This document shows, in pieces, positions 1-7,249 of a DNA stretch of 9,228 bases. Origin of the DNA: an uncultured Lachnospiraceae bacterium (lineage in GTDB: Bacteria > Bacillota > Clostridia > Lachnospirales > Lachnospiraceae); assembly GCA_946183625.1 (NCBI GenBank), contig CAMHCL010000059.1, positions 1-9,228 on the forward strand, read 5' to 3'. The translations under genes were made by a program, and so were the position numbers. Below the pieces are notes generated by a model. The model worked only from the letters and a program-made list of their open reading frames with translations. It had not been told where the DNA came from and did no database searches. Position 1 is the first letter of the stretch, and each line of letters starts with the position of its first letter.

Positions 1-1
1 G

Positions 2-406
2 TGGTATTATATCAATAACGGAAAACAGGATCTGTCTTATAACGGATTTGCCAAGAATAAGAATGGTACTTTCTGGATTCAGGATGGTATCGTACAGTTT
101 ACAACAGATATCGTGAAGAATCCTGTTGATAAGAAATGGTACTACATAACCAACGGAAAGCAGGATCTGACTTATAACGGATTCGCAAAGAATAAGAACG
201 GTACATATTGGATTCAGAAGGGAGTGGTACAGTTTATCACATCTATCGTAAAGAATCCAAAGGATGGTAAATGGTACTATATCAACAATGGAAAACAAGA
301 TCTGAATTATACTGGAATTGGCAAAAATAGTAACGGTTCATTCTATGTGAAGAAGGGTGTTGTTGACTTTACATATACTGGAACATATGTTGATAGTAAG
401 ACCGGA
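2..406 (+). repeat. Three tandem 135-bp coding repeats
   Basis: Units start at 2, 137 and 272, each at a TGG codon opening W-Y-Y, with an exact 135-bp period (45 codons). Units 1 and 2 share long DNA stretches, such as the segment encoding Y-N-G-F-A-K-N-K-N-G. Unit 3 keeps the first half and drifts in the second. The array continues upstream of the window. In-frame periodicity means copy-number change by recombination would keep the protein readable. Confidence 0.85.
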
Positions 407-442
407 AAGAAGTATAAGATAGTAAAAGGTAAAGTAGTTTAA
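2..442 (+). CDS. Cell-wall-binding repeat surface protein, C-terminal fragment (5' end outside window)
   Basis: The frame is open from the window edge to a TAA at 440-442, giving the last 146 residues of a longer protein. The visible part is three 45-residue tandem repeats. Each begins W-Y-Y-I-x-N-G-K-Q-D-L, continues with Y-x-G-x-x-K-N and ends near G-x-V-x-F. This aromatic/glycine pattern is that of cell-wall- or choline-binding-like repeats found at the C-terminus of secreted Firmicute hydrolases and adhesins. The third copy is more diverged and runs into a Lys/Tyr-rich tail ending KIVKGKVV. Such repeats usually tether an exported N-terminal domain (amidase, lysozyme, peptidase or adhesin) to the envelope, but that domain lies outside the window, so the activity cannot be named. 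The GTG at 113 is an internal codon, not a start. No terminator separates it from the next gene, 9 bp downstream. Confidence 0.85.
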   Translation, partial: WYYINNGKQDLSYNGFAKNKNGTFWIQDGIVQFTTDIVKNPVDKKWYYITNGKQDLTYNGFAKNKNGTYWIQKGVVQFITSIVKNPKDGKWYYINNGKQDLNYTGIGKNSNGSFYVKKGVVDFTYTGTYVDSKTGKKYKIVKGKVV

Positions 443-451
443 AAAAATAAT

Positions 452-1054
452 ATGTTACGAGATGAAATAATAGAAGAGTTATGTAAACTACAAGATAAGG
501 AGTATGGAGAGTTTCAGGCAAAGCTTACGCCGTCTGTCGAAGGAACCAAGGTGATAGGAGTTCGTACTCCGGAACTTAGAAAGTATGCCAAGGAGCTGGT
601 GAAGAGGAAGGATATTTCAGAGTTCCTGGAGATGCTTCCTCATGAATATTTTGATGAGAACCAGCTCCATGCTTTCATAATTTCTGAAATGAAGGATTAC
701 GACAGATGTATCGAAGAGATAAATCGCTTTGGGCTACCTGTGATCAGATGCTTCCGAAGGTTTTTAAGAAGCATAGGAGAGAGCTGATACATGAGATAGA
801 AGAGTGGATCAAGTCTGATAAGACTTATACAGTCAGGTTTGCTATCACTAAGCTGATGCAGCATTACCTGGATGAGGATTATGACGTGAGATACCCTGAG
901 ATGGTATCAGATGTACGCTCTGATGAATACTATATTAATATGACCAAGGCATGGTACTTTGCAACAGCACTGGCCAAACAGTACGATTCCATAATTCCGT
1001 AGTTATCACATAACTCCTGAACAAAAGGATTATCTCAGAACACTAAAGGTATGA
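452..1054 (+). pseudogene. DNA alkylation repair protein (AlkD-like HEAT-repeat glycosylase), broken by two internal deletions
   Basis: The remnants match, in order, the bacterial AlkD-like family, which excises alkylated bases from DNA. The N-terminal piece is in frame 2 (452 to about 740), with F-Q-A-K-L, I-G-V-R-T-P-E-L-R and E-N-Q-L-H-A-F. The middle piece is in frame 1 (about 740-999), with W-A-T-C-D-Q, P-K-V-F-K-K, Y-T-V-R-F and A-W-Y-F-A-T-A-L-A-K-Q-Y. A C-terminal piece is back in frame 2 (1001-1054): S-Y-H-I-T-P-E-Q-K-D-Y-L-R-T-L-K-V then TGA. From recalled family sequences, about 19 nt (the usual L-P-Y-V-D-N stretch before W-A-T-C-D) are missing near 740, and about 62 nt (the stretch with D-x-W-x-x-N-K-x-I-Q-K) near 1000. 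As written, translation from ATG 452 stops at 787. A frame-1 product stops at 1002. There is no good Shine-Dalgarno before 452, only 9 bp after the upstream stop. The family assignment is strong; the deletion sizes are estimates. The retained Trp/Asp of W-A-T-C-D and Arg of T-V-R-F probably correspond to AlkD DNA-binding/catalytic residues. Confidence 0.85.
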
Positions 1055-1065
1055 AAAAGTAAGAA

Positions 1066-1102
1066 AGAGTGTCGCAATTGATATTATCCGTTGCGACACT
1101 CT
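1066..1102 (+). terminator. Probable rho-independent (possibly bidirectional) terminator
   Basis: A perfect 12-bp inverted repeat, AGAGTGTCGCAA (1066-1077) and TTGCGACACTCT (1091-1102), encloses a 13-nt loop. It lies 11 bp after the last stop of the AlkD remnant. The plus-strand tail is only moderately T-rich (ATTATTATG). The minus-strand tail (TTCTTACTTTTTC) is more T-rich. It isolates the AlkD remnant from the YitT gene. Confidence 0.7.
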
Positions 1103-1249
1103 ATTATTATGTATGGTTATGGATACATCTTGTTTGTAGTCTTATGGTTAAAGCAATTTAGCAATGCACATTTTATAGGGTTTGTGGTAAAATTGATATA
1201 GAAAGCTTAGTTTGTTTGAAGCACAAATAGTGTAAGAAAGAAGCATAAT

Positions 1250-2152
1250 ATGCAGATAAAGGATAAACTTGAGCATAAGATTGAAAAAAAGAGGAAGAAT
1301 GTATATGTGAATATAATTATCAGAGTAATAGTTGCTTCCTTCGCTTCAGTCATTATGGCTTTCAATATCAATACATTTGTCCATACTGGAGGTCTTCTTC
1401 CGGGCGGTGCCAGCGGACTCACCCTTCTGATTCAGGAAGTGGTGGATACTTTCTGTGGCATAAAACTTCCGTATACTCTTATAAACCTCTTGATAAATGC
1501 ATTCCCAATTTACATAGGATTTAAATTTATAGGCAAGAAATTCACCCTGCTTTCCTGCTGGGTTATCCTTCTGACAAGTGTTCTTACAGATATTATCCCA
1601 ACATATACCATAACCGAAGATACACTTCTTATAAGTATATTCGGTGGACTTATAAACGGCGCTGCCATCAGCCTGTGTCTTCTTATGGATTCGACGACTG
1701 GCGGTACGGATTTCATAGGTATCTACCTTTCAGAAAAGAGAGGAGTGGATTCCTTCAGTGTGACGCTGGTTATTAACGCCATAATTCTTACACTGGCAGG
1801 TGTTATATTCTCGTGGGATAAGGCTCTTTATTCCATTATTTTCCAGTTTGCTTCAACTATGGTTGTGAGACTGTTATATCGTAAATATCAGCAGGCTACG
1901 TTCTTTATCGTTACCAATAAACCTAAGGAAGTATGTGATGCTATATATAAGATAAGCATGCATGGCGCAACTATTATAGAAGGTGAAGGTTCTTTTGAGC
2001 ATTGCGAGAGAAATGTGGTGTATTCTGTAGTTTCCAGCGCCGAAACCGGAAGAGTTATCAAGGCTGTTAAGGACACAGATCCTGACGCATTTTTAAATGT
2101 ATTGAAGACAGAGAGGGTTATCGGACGGTTCTATCAGCGACCGACAGATTAA
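1250..2152 (+). CDS. YitT family membrane protein (DUF161 plus C-terminal DUF2179)
   Basis: This 300-residue integral membrane protein has family-typical length and order. A basic N-terminus (1-17) precedes a hydrophobic segment at about 20-44. Next come the Gly/Pro motif G-G-L-L-P-G-G-A-S-G (47-56), hydrophobic segments at about 75-95, 99-116, 125-146, 170-187 and 191-208, and the conserved S-T-T-G-G-T-D-F (148-155). A soluble domain of DUF2179 type covers about 212-295. The molecular function of YitT proteins is not established; transport or sensing roles are speculation. The start is ATG 1250, preceded by a weak purine-rich site (AGAAAGAAG, about 1235-1243), so initiation may be modest. 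An in-phase terminator lies upstream and the serine hydrolase follows after 20 bp, so these two probably form an operon. No promoter could be picked with confidence in 1103-1249. Confidence 0.9.
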   Translation: MQIKDKLEHKIEKKRKNVYVNIIIRVIVASFASVIMAFNINTFVHTGGLLPGGASGLTLLIQEVVDTFCGIKLPYTLINLLINAFPIYIGFKFIGKKFTLLSCWVILLTSVLTDIIPTYTITEDTLLISIFGGLINGAAISLCLLMDSTTGGTDFIGIYLSEKRGVDSFSVTLVINAIILTLAGVIFSWDKALYSIIFQFASTMVVRLLYRKYQQATFFIVTNKPKEVCDAIYKISMHGATIIEGEGSFEHCERNVVYSVVSSAETGRVIKAVKDTDPDAFLNVLKTERVIGRFYQRPTD

Positions 2153-2158
2153 TGATTT

Positions 2159-2164
2159 GAGGAA
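2159..2164 (+). promoter_or_regulatory. Ribosome binding site of the serine hydrolase
   Basis: GAGGAA ends 8 nt before ATG 2173 and lies in the 20-bp gap after the yitT stop. It fixes the start of the lipoprotein and supports coupling to the upstream gene. Confidence 0.75.
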
Positions 2165-2172
2165 TAAACCTG

Positions 2173-3900
2173 ATGAAGAAATATACAAAGGCTTTCGCTG
2201 TTTTAATATCCATAATGCTTATAATGTCAGGTTGTGGTAAGACCACTTCAACAGATACAAATGCTGGTGTAAGTAGTGAAAGCGAAGCAGAGAACATAGA
2301 TGGTTCGGTTGACATAACATCCAACACGGAAAATGGCGAAACAGTTGACATAAATCAAGATGCTGATGATGCAAGTGATAATAGTGATACACAAAATTCT
2401 GATGCAAGTTCAACTCTGGAGTGCATAGATGATACATTTCCTAGGGCGACTCCTGAAGAGGTCGGTTTACATAATGAATGCTTTGAACTTGTTGAAGATG
2501 TAATCAAGACAGATATAGAATACGGTTTTACCAGTGCTGAGCTGTCAGTGATCAAGGATGGCAAGTTAGTATATGAAGGTGCGTGGGGTAAGCTGAATTC
2601 CTATAACCAGGATGGGAGTGTATGTGAGACCAGCCCGGATGTAAATGTAGATACCATGTATGATCTTGCATCTGTATCTAAGATGTTCGGAGTAAATTAT
2701 GCACTGCAGAAGCTTGTGACAGAGGGTAAGATCAGCCTTGATGACAAGGTGAAAACTTATCTGGGACCTGGCTTCAGTGATGCTGTTATAGATATTCAGT
2801 ATGAAGATGGTGATAATCCGGGAATAGAGACTCAGAAAGAATGGAAGAGTAATCTCACTCTTCGGGATCTGTTAATGCATCAGGGAGGTTTTCCTGCTGA
2901 TCCCAGATATTTCAATCCTCATCTGGATACTGAAAAACAGAAGTTTGATCAGGAGAAGCCGAATCTGCTATATGCTGGAAGTGGGGCAGATGCGGCAACA
3001 AAGGAGGCAACTATAGCTGCTATATGTAAGACGCCACTGTTATATCAGCCTGGAACCAGAACACTATACTCGGATGTGGATTATATGATCCTCGGGGTGG
3101 TTATAGAAAGTGTAACCGGCGTTGATCTGGATACTTATATTAAGCAGAATTTCTGCGAGCCAATGGGCTTAAAACATTTGACATATACACCTCTTGAACA
3201 TGGCTTCAGTCCTTCCGATTGTGCTGCAACTGAGCTTAATGGAAATACCAGGGATAACCTTATTACATTTGAAAATATAAGAGAGTATACGCTTCAGGGC
3301 GAAGTTCATGATGAAAAGGCTTATTACAGTATGGGTGGAATATCCGGTCATGCGGGACTGTTTGGAAGCGCAACGGATGTGGCAATCCTCTCGACTTTGA
3401 TGCTGGGTGGAGAGTTTAACGGAGAGAGGTACTTCTCACAAGAGGTGATCGATAATTTCACTGGGCCTAAATCAGAGGAAGTTCAGAATTGGGGACTTGG
3501 CTGGTGGAGACAGGGAAATACGGAGTGGCCTAGTTATTTCGGCACTAAAGCCAGCAGTTCAACCATAGGACATCAGGGCTGGACCGGTACATTTGTCATG
3601 ATTGATCCTGAAAATGACATGATAATCGTGCTGCTTACAAATAAGATCAATACACCTGTAACTGATAAGTATAATGAACCTAATACATTTAACGGTGACT
3701 GGTATACTACGGCCAGACCGGGATTCGTAGCTGATATTCTTTATACAGGTATGGATCAGGATGTGGACGTGACTGAAGATCTGCAGACCATAAAGCAGAA
3801 CCTGGCAGATAAGGCCCGGGAGAAGGTCACAGATGATATGCCTGACAACCATCCTGCAGTAAGGAATCTGAATAGTAAATTGCAGATTTTATCTGAATGA
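2173..3900 (+). CDS. Serine hydrolase lipoprotein, class C beta-lactamase / PBP4*-like fold
   Basis: This is a 575-residue exported protein. The N-terminus M-K-K-Y-T-K, a hydrophobic core and M-S-G-C (Cys21) form a lipoprotein signal, so it is probably lipid-anchored outside the membrane. The -3 residue is Met rather than the usual Leu. Residues 22 to about 80 are a low-complexity Ser/Thr/Asp/Asn linker. The catalytic domain carries the three expected elements: S-V-S-K (nucleophile Ser167, Lys170), Y-S-D (Tyr299) in place of the commoner Y-S/A-N, and H-Q-G (His467) in the K-T-G position. Also present is G-G-I-S-G-H-A-G-L-F (388-397), common in esterase/beta-lactamase-related enzymes. Relatives act as D,D-carboxypeptidases, D-amino-peptide hydrolases or esterases; the substrate cannot be told from sequence, and there is no good reason to call it an antibiotic-resistance enzyme. 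It lies 20 bp after yitT, probably in the same transcript. The chain is longer than a minimal family domain because of the linker and a C-terminal extension. Confidence 0.88.
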   Translation: MKKYTKAFAVLISIMLIMSGCGKTTSTDTNAGVSSESEAENIDGSVDITSNTENGETVDINQDADDASDNSDTQNSDASSTLECIDDTFPRATPEEVGLHNECFELVEDVIKTDIEYGFTSAELSVIKDGKLVYEGAWGKLNSYNQDGSVCETSPDVNVDTMYDLASVSKMFGVNYALQKLVTEGKISLDDKVKTYLGPGFSDAVIDIQYEDGDNPGIETQKEWKSNLTLRDLLMHQGGFPADPRYFNPHLDTEKQKFDQEKPNLLYAGSGADAATKEATIAAICKTPLLYQPGTRTLYSDVDYMILGVVIESVTGVDLDTYIKQNFCEPMGLKHLTYTPLEHGFSPSDCAATELNGNTRDNLITFENIREYTLQGEVHDEKAYYSMGGISGHAGLFGSATDVAILSTLMLGGEFNGERYFSQEVIDNFTGPKSEEVQNWGLGWWRQGNTEWPSYFGTKASSSTIGHQGWTGTFVMIDPENDMIIVLLTNKINTPVTDKYNEPNTFNGDWYTTARPGFVADILYTGMDQDVDVTEDLQTIKQNLADKAREKVTDDMPDNHPAVRNLNSKLQILSE

Positions 3901-4058
3901 AAAATGTTAAGCTAATTTTAATGGCGACTTTTAGTATTTAGTTTGTATTACTATATGGATGGTGAAAAAACGATCCTTGCTGGAGCGAAAGAAAAAAAGA
4001 GGGGTGGGACGTTAATGTAAGACATCATCTGTAGTCGAGGTTGAGAGAGGAGAAGATT
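3901..4058 (+). other. Intergenic leader before the MBG surface protein
   Basis: The 158-bp gap contains an AT-rich stretch (about 3915-3958) that could house a promoter; TACTAT at 3949-3954 is the best -10-like hexamer but has no convincing -35. A purine-rich segment with GGTGGGACG follows (about 3984-4015). No strong hairpin with a T-run is visible after the serine hydrolase stop, so partial read-through from the upstream operon is possible. The functional reading is tentative. Confidence 0.35.
4048..4052 (+). promoter_or_regulatory. Ribosome binding site deciding the MBG protein start
   Basis: AGGAG within GAGAGAGGAGAAG is 6 nt before ATG 4059. It argues against the in-frame TTG at 4041, which lies upstream of this site and would add six charged residues in front of the signal peptide. 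Confidence 0.85.
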
Positions 4059-7000
4059 ATGAGAAATCTGAAAAACATGAAGAGACCGATGGCTTGGATG
4101 CTTACTACAGCACTTATGATAAGCTTGATGTCGGTTCCTGTAACAATTGTACGAGCAGATGAGATTCAGGAGACAGCCAGTGTGACTGATGCCGAAAGCA
4201 CTAATGGTGAGAATGTGCAGACACCTGAAGATACTATCTCAGGTAAGGTATCACAGAAGATTGAAGAAGGCTCTGTTGAGGAGTTGATCGAAGCTGCTCC
4301 GGCTGAGAAGAGTGAGAATTCCGAAGAACCTGAAGAACTGGCTGCATTTGACGAGTCAGTTGAGACAGACGGTGTTAAAGTTCAGGTTACTGCAGATGAA
4401 GGAGTTTTCCCTGCAGGATCAACACTTAAAGCTGTTAAGATTTCAGAGGAGCAGGCTGAAGCTCAGGGCGTTATTGATGCTGTTGAAGCTGCAAGCGATG
4501 ACGATGTTGATGAAACCGTTACATTTGACATATCAGTACTAAATGAAGCAGGTGAAGAGATAGAGCCTGATACAGACAAGGGTGCTGTAAAGGTTGCATT
4601 TACCTCATCTGATTTTGCAGGCAAGGGTGTTGATGCTGATATATATCACATAAAGGACGGTGTTGCTGAGGAGCTTGATACAAAGCAGAGTGCAGGTACA
4701 GTTACAGCTGAGACTGACAGCTTCTCATTATATACAATTGCTATAGCTAAGCAGACTGAGCAGACATTTAATGCTGATGCCCAGGCTGATACACATATCA
4801 CTGCAGCAGACATGAATATGGCTTATGGTGATGTTACCAATGTAAATGCTGAGTTTGATCAGGGCTATGATGGAACGGTTAGGTATTCAGTTGACCAGAA
4901 TCCGGATGTTGTATCTGTTGACAGCACATCAGGTGATGTGACAGCTCTTAAGCCTGGTACTGCAAGGGTTAAGATCACTGCAAGCGCTACAGAAAACTGG
5001 AAGGGCGCTACAAAGACGATCAATGTAATTGTAGCTAAAAGAGATATTAAACTTATAATGGAACGTTCAGAGAAGCCTTACGGCGATCCTGATCCGATGT
5101 TTACATGTAGAGCTGATCCTTCAACACCATTCGTAATTGGCGATACATTTGGTAATTCATTCAGAAATACTGCTTCTACAAAGAGACAGGCTGGTGAGGA
5201 AGTAGGACCATATGAAATATATCCTATGTCACTTACAAGTGATAAATATAATGTGACTAATCAATTAACTGGATCCACTTTAACTATATATCCTAGACCG
5301 GTTACACTGCATCTTCAGGATGCAACAAAAACCTATGGGGATGATGATCCTGACTTTGAGTGCTCTGTAGCAAGTCATACACCGCTTCCTGACGGAGTCA
5401 GTTTAGACGATATTATAGAAGGTAAACCAGGAAGAACTGCAGGTGAGGATGTAGGAGAATATAAATTAAATAAGGGTACTCTTAAATTAAAGCTTTTAGC
5501 TACTAATAATTATGAACTTACGGTAGGAAGTGCAGGTACATCTGATGCAAAGCTTACCATTGAGAAGAAGAATCTGGCTGTAAAACCGAAGGCTCTTCAG
5601 CTTAAGGTTTATGGTGAGGATGATCCTAAGCTTAAAATTAAGTACTCCGAGGATGATCTTGCAGAATGTGATAAGAACAAGGAAGAATCAGAAATCTTTA
5701 CAGGTGAGCTTGAAAGAGTAAATGGTGAGGATGTCGGAACTTATGAAATAACTCAGGGTACTCTGGATAGTGCAAATTATAATCTGTTGTTTACTAATGG
5801 AGAATTTGGCGTCCTTCCTAGACCTGTTAAGATTCATCCTACAACGACCTCTAAATTCTATGGTGATGCTGATCCGACTATAACCTGGGAAGTGGATCCA
5901 CAGACTCCACTTGTTAATCGTGATAAGAAGCAGATGGCGTTTTCAGGTAATCTTGTAAGAGCTAACAATGATAAAGAGGCTATTGGTGAATACAAGATAA
6001 AAATGGGAACACTTACCAGTAAGAATTATCTGCCAGTATTAGATGGTACAAAGTTTAAGATTAAGAAGAGACCAGTTACACTTATAGCAGATGATAAGAC
6101 CAAGGTGTATGGAGATGCTGACGGAGAACTGACATACTCAGTTGATCCAACTACTCCGCTTGCATTTGATGAGGATATAAATGATCCTGACGTGATATCA
6201 GGTTCTCTAAAGAGAGAGTCTGGGGAAGCTGTTGGTGAGTATGCTATTAAGGCAGGATTATTTGTAAGTTCCAATTATGATGTAACAGTTACTGAAGGAA
6301 CGTATACTATTGAGAAAAAGCCTATAACTATAAAGGCGGTAGATGATTTCAAGTTCTTTGGTATGGAGGATCCTGAGTTCGGGTTTGAGCTTGCAAAGGG
6401 TTCAAAGCTTGTTGATGGTGATGAGTTAAGTGAACAGGTAACAGCTACCCTTTATAGAGATGAAGGTGAGAAGTTAGGCAAGTATGCTATTCATGCAAAG
6501 AATATAAAGAGTGATAATTATGATGTGACATTTGAAGAAGGAACCTTTGAAATCAGAAGAGTAGAAAGTGGTGTTACTTTCCACACATACTATAATGATA
6601 AGGTTGTAAATTCATTAAGTATTGCTAATAAACCTGATGATATTCTTGATGATATTCTTACTGATGATGACTGGAACCTGGCAGATGAGGGTGCCGGAAT
6701 TTCAGTGGAATTTTGTGTAGATGATTCTAAGATTTCAGATGAGGATAAGGCTAAGATCCTTGCAGCTGCAGGAGAGGGATATAAGTACGACAAGTCCTTC
6801 AATGTAGAGATTGTTAAGGAATACTATCACTTAGAGAATTCATTTCCTGTGGAAGAGGTTTCAAAGCCGATTACATTTACCGTTGGTATGACTTCCTCTC
6901 CAGTAAAGAGTACTGAAAGCACTAAGAGAGAATATAAGTTAATCACAATTCATAATGGTGAAGCTAAAGCTGCTAATGGTAAGGTATCAGATGATGGTTC

Positions 7001-7235
7001 TTCTATTGAGGTTACATCTTGCGAGTATTCTACATTTGCTGTAGTATACAAGGATGTGGATTTATCTACAAAGACTGCTAAGGCTGCTACAGCTGCAAGA
7101 GCTGCAAGGGGCATTGGAGGCCGTGGTCGCTATAGAACAGGAGATGTCGCTCCTATAGCACTTATAGTTGGACTTCTTGCTGTATCAGCTGCAGGTATAG
7201 GATTTATAATCTACAGAAAGAAGAAGAGTAAATAG
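4059..7235 (+). CDS. Large cell-surface protein with Ig-like domain, six MBG repeats and C-terminal membrane anchor
   Basis: This 1058-residue secreted protein has a signal peptide (M-R-N-L-K-N-M-K-R, then a hydrophobic stretch ending V-R-A before D-E, cleavage near residue 33). An acidic linker follows. A beta-rich domain at about 105-228 ends D-S-F-S-L-Y-T-I, a module common in Clostridia surface proteins. A bacterial Ig-like (Big_2-type) domain spans about 246-327. Six MBG-type repeats span about 328-833, each with K/R-P-V/I, Y-G-D-x-D-P, G-E-x-V-G-x-Y and a N-Y-x-V/L strand. A C-terminal beta domain (about 834-1012) ends E-Y-S-T-F-A-V-V-Y. An Ala/Arg-rich linker leads to Y-R-T-G-D (1025-1029), a hydrophobic helix and R-K-K-K-S-K. 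The C-terminus resembles a sortase signal of the TGD type but lacks the Pro of P-x-T-G-D, so it may be sorted or may simply stay membrane-anchored. The likely role is adhesion or another envelope function; no enzyme motif is seen. The acyl-CoA transferase follows after 14 bp. Confidence 0.88.
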   Translation: MRNLKNMKRPMAWMLTTALMISLMSVPVTIVRADEIQETASVTDAESTNGENVQTPEDTISGKVSQKIEEGSVEELIEAAPAEKSENSEEPEELAAFDESVETDGVKVQVTADEGVFPAGSTLKAVKISEEQAEAQGVIDAVEAASDDDVDETVTFDISVLNEAGEEIEPDTDKGAVKVAFTSSDFAGKGVDADIYHIKDGVAEELDTKQSAGTVTAETDSFSLYTIAIAKQTEQTFNADAQADTHITAADMNMAYGDVTNVNAEFDQGYDGTVRYSVDQNPDVVSVDSTSGDVTALKPGTARVKITASATENWKGATKTINVIVAKRDIKLIMERSEKPYGDPDPMFTCRADPSTPFVIGDTFGNSFRNTASTKRQAGEEVGPYEIYPMSLTSDKYNVTNQLTGSTLTIYPRPVTLHLQDATKTYGDDDPDFECSVASHTPLPDGVSLDDIIEGKPGRTAGEDVGEYKLNKGTLKLKLLATNNYELTVGSAGTSDAKLTIEKKNLAVKPKALQLKVYGEDDPKLKIKYSEDDLAECDKNKEESEIFTGELERVNGEDVGTYEITQGTLDSANYNLLFTNGEFGVLPRPVKIHPTTTSKFYGDADPTITWEVDPQTPLVNRDKKQMAFSGNLVRANNDKEAIGEYKIKMGTLTSKNYLPVLDGTKFKIKKRPVTLIADDKTKVYGDADGELTYSVDPTTPLAFDEDINDPDVISGSLKRESGEAVGEYAIKAGLFVSSNYDVTVTEGTYTIEKKPITIKAVDDFKFFGMEDPEFGFELAKGSKLVDGDELSEQVTATLYRDEGEKLGKYAIHAKNIKSDNYDVTFEEGTFEIRRVESGVTFHTYYNDKVVNSLSIANKPDDILDDILTDDDWNLADEGAGISVEFCVDDSKISDEDKAKILAAAGEGYKYDKSFNVEIVKEYYHLENSFPVEEVSKPITFTVGMTSSPVKSTESTKREYKLITIHNGEAKAANGKVSDDGSSIEVTSCEYSTFAVVYKDVDLSTKTAKAATAARAARGIGGRGRYRTGDVAPIALIVGLLAVSAAGIGFIIYRKKKSK
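5040..6557 (+). repeat. Six MBG domain repeats inside the surface protein
   Basis: Approximate units are 5040-5294, 5295-5567, 5568-5819, 5820-6068, 6069-6317 and 6318-6557 (80-91 codons each). They are diverged at DNA level, so these are old protein-domain duplications rather than recent tandem copies. Unit 5 reads Y-G-D-A-D-G where the others have D-P. Unit 6 reads F-F-G-M-E-D-P in place of Y-G-D. Unit 2 has an insertion before its final strands. Confidence 0.82.
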
Positions 7236-7239
7236 GAGA
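7234..7239 (+). promoter_or_regulatory. Ribosome binding site of the CoA-transferase, overlapping the upstream stop
   Basis: AGGAGA starts inside the TAG stop of the surface protein gene (7233-7235), 10 nt before ATG 7250. This arrangement supports co-transcription and possible translational coupling. Confidence 0.75.
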
Positions 7240-7249
7240 CAAAAGTTTT

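Noticed and set aside
2..406. CRISPR array or non-coding satellite
   Set aside because: The 135-bp units are coding in one frame with cell-wall-binding repeat motifs and no spacer structure.
706..787. Programmed frameshift joining the two halves of the AlkD-like gene
   Set aside because: Conserved residues are missing at the junction, there is no slippery sequence with a stimulatory structure, and a second frame break occurs near 1000. Deletion is the simpler reading.
1103..1249. Promoter for the YitT gene
   Set aside because: Several AT-rich hexamers exist (for example TTTATA at 1172-1177), but no pair with good -35/-10 matches and proper spacing stands out.
1207..1422. Minus-strand open frame over the start of the YitT gene
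   Set aside because: It is antisense to a well-supported membrane protein gene, has no ribosome site, and its hydrophobic content mirrors the sense strand.
2173..3900. Antibiotic-resistance beta-lactamase
   Set aside because: The fold motifs are shared by many esterases and peptidases; the lipoprotein anchor, long linker and Y-S-D motif give no specific support for beta-lactam hydrolysis.
3960..4040. c-di-GMP riboswitch call
   Set aside because: Only GGTGGGACG resembles it; the conserved CAAAGCC segment and the 5' half of the aptamer are absent.
4041..4058. TTG at 4041 as the start of the surface protein
   Set aside because: It precedes the Shine-Dalgarno AGGAG at 4048-4052 and would put R-E-E-K-I before a normal signal peptide; ATG 4059 fits much better.
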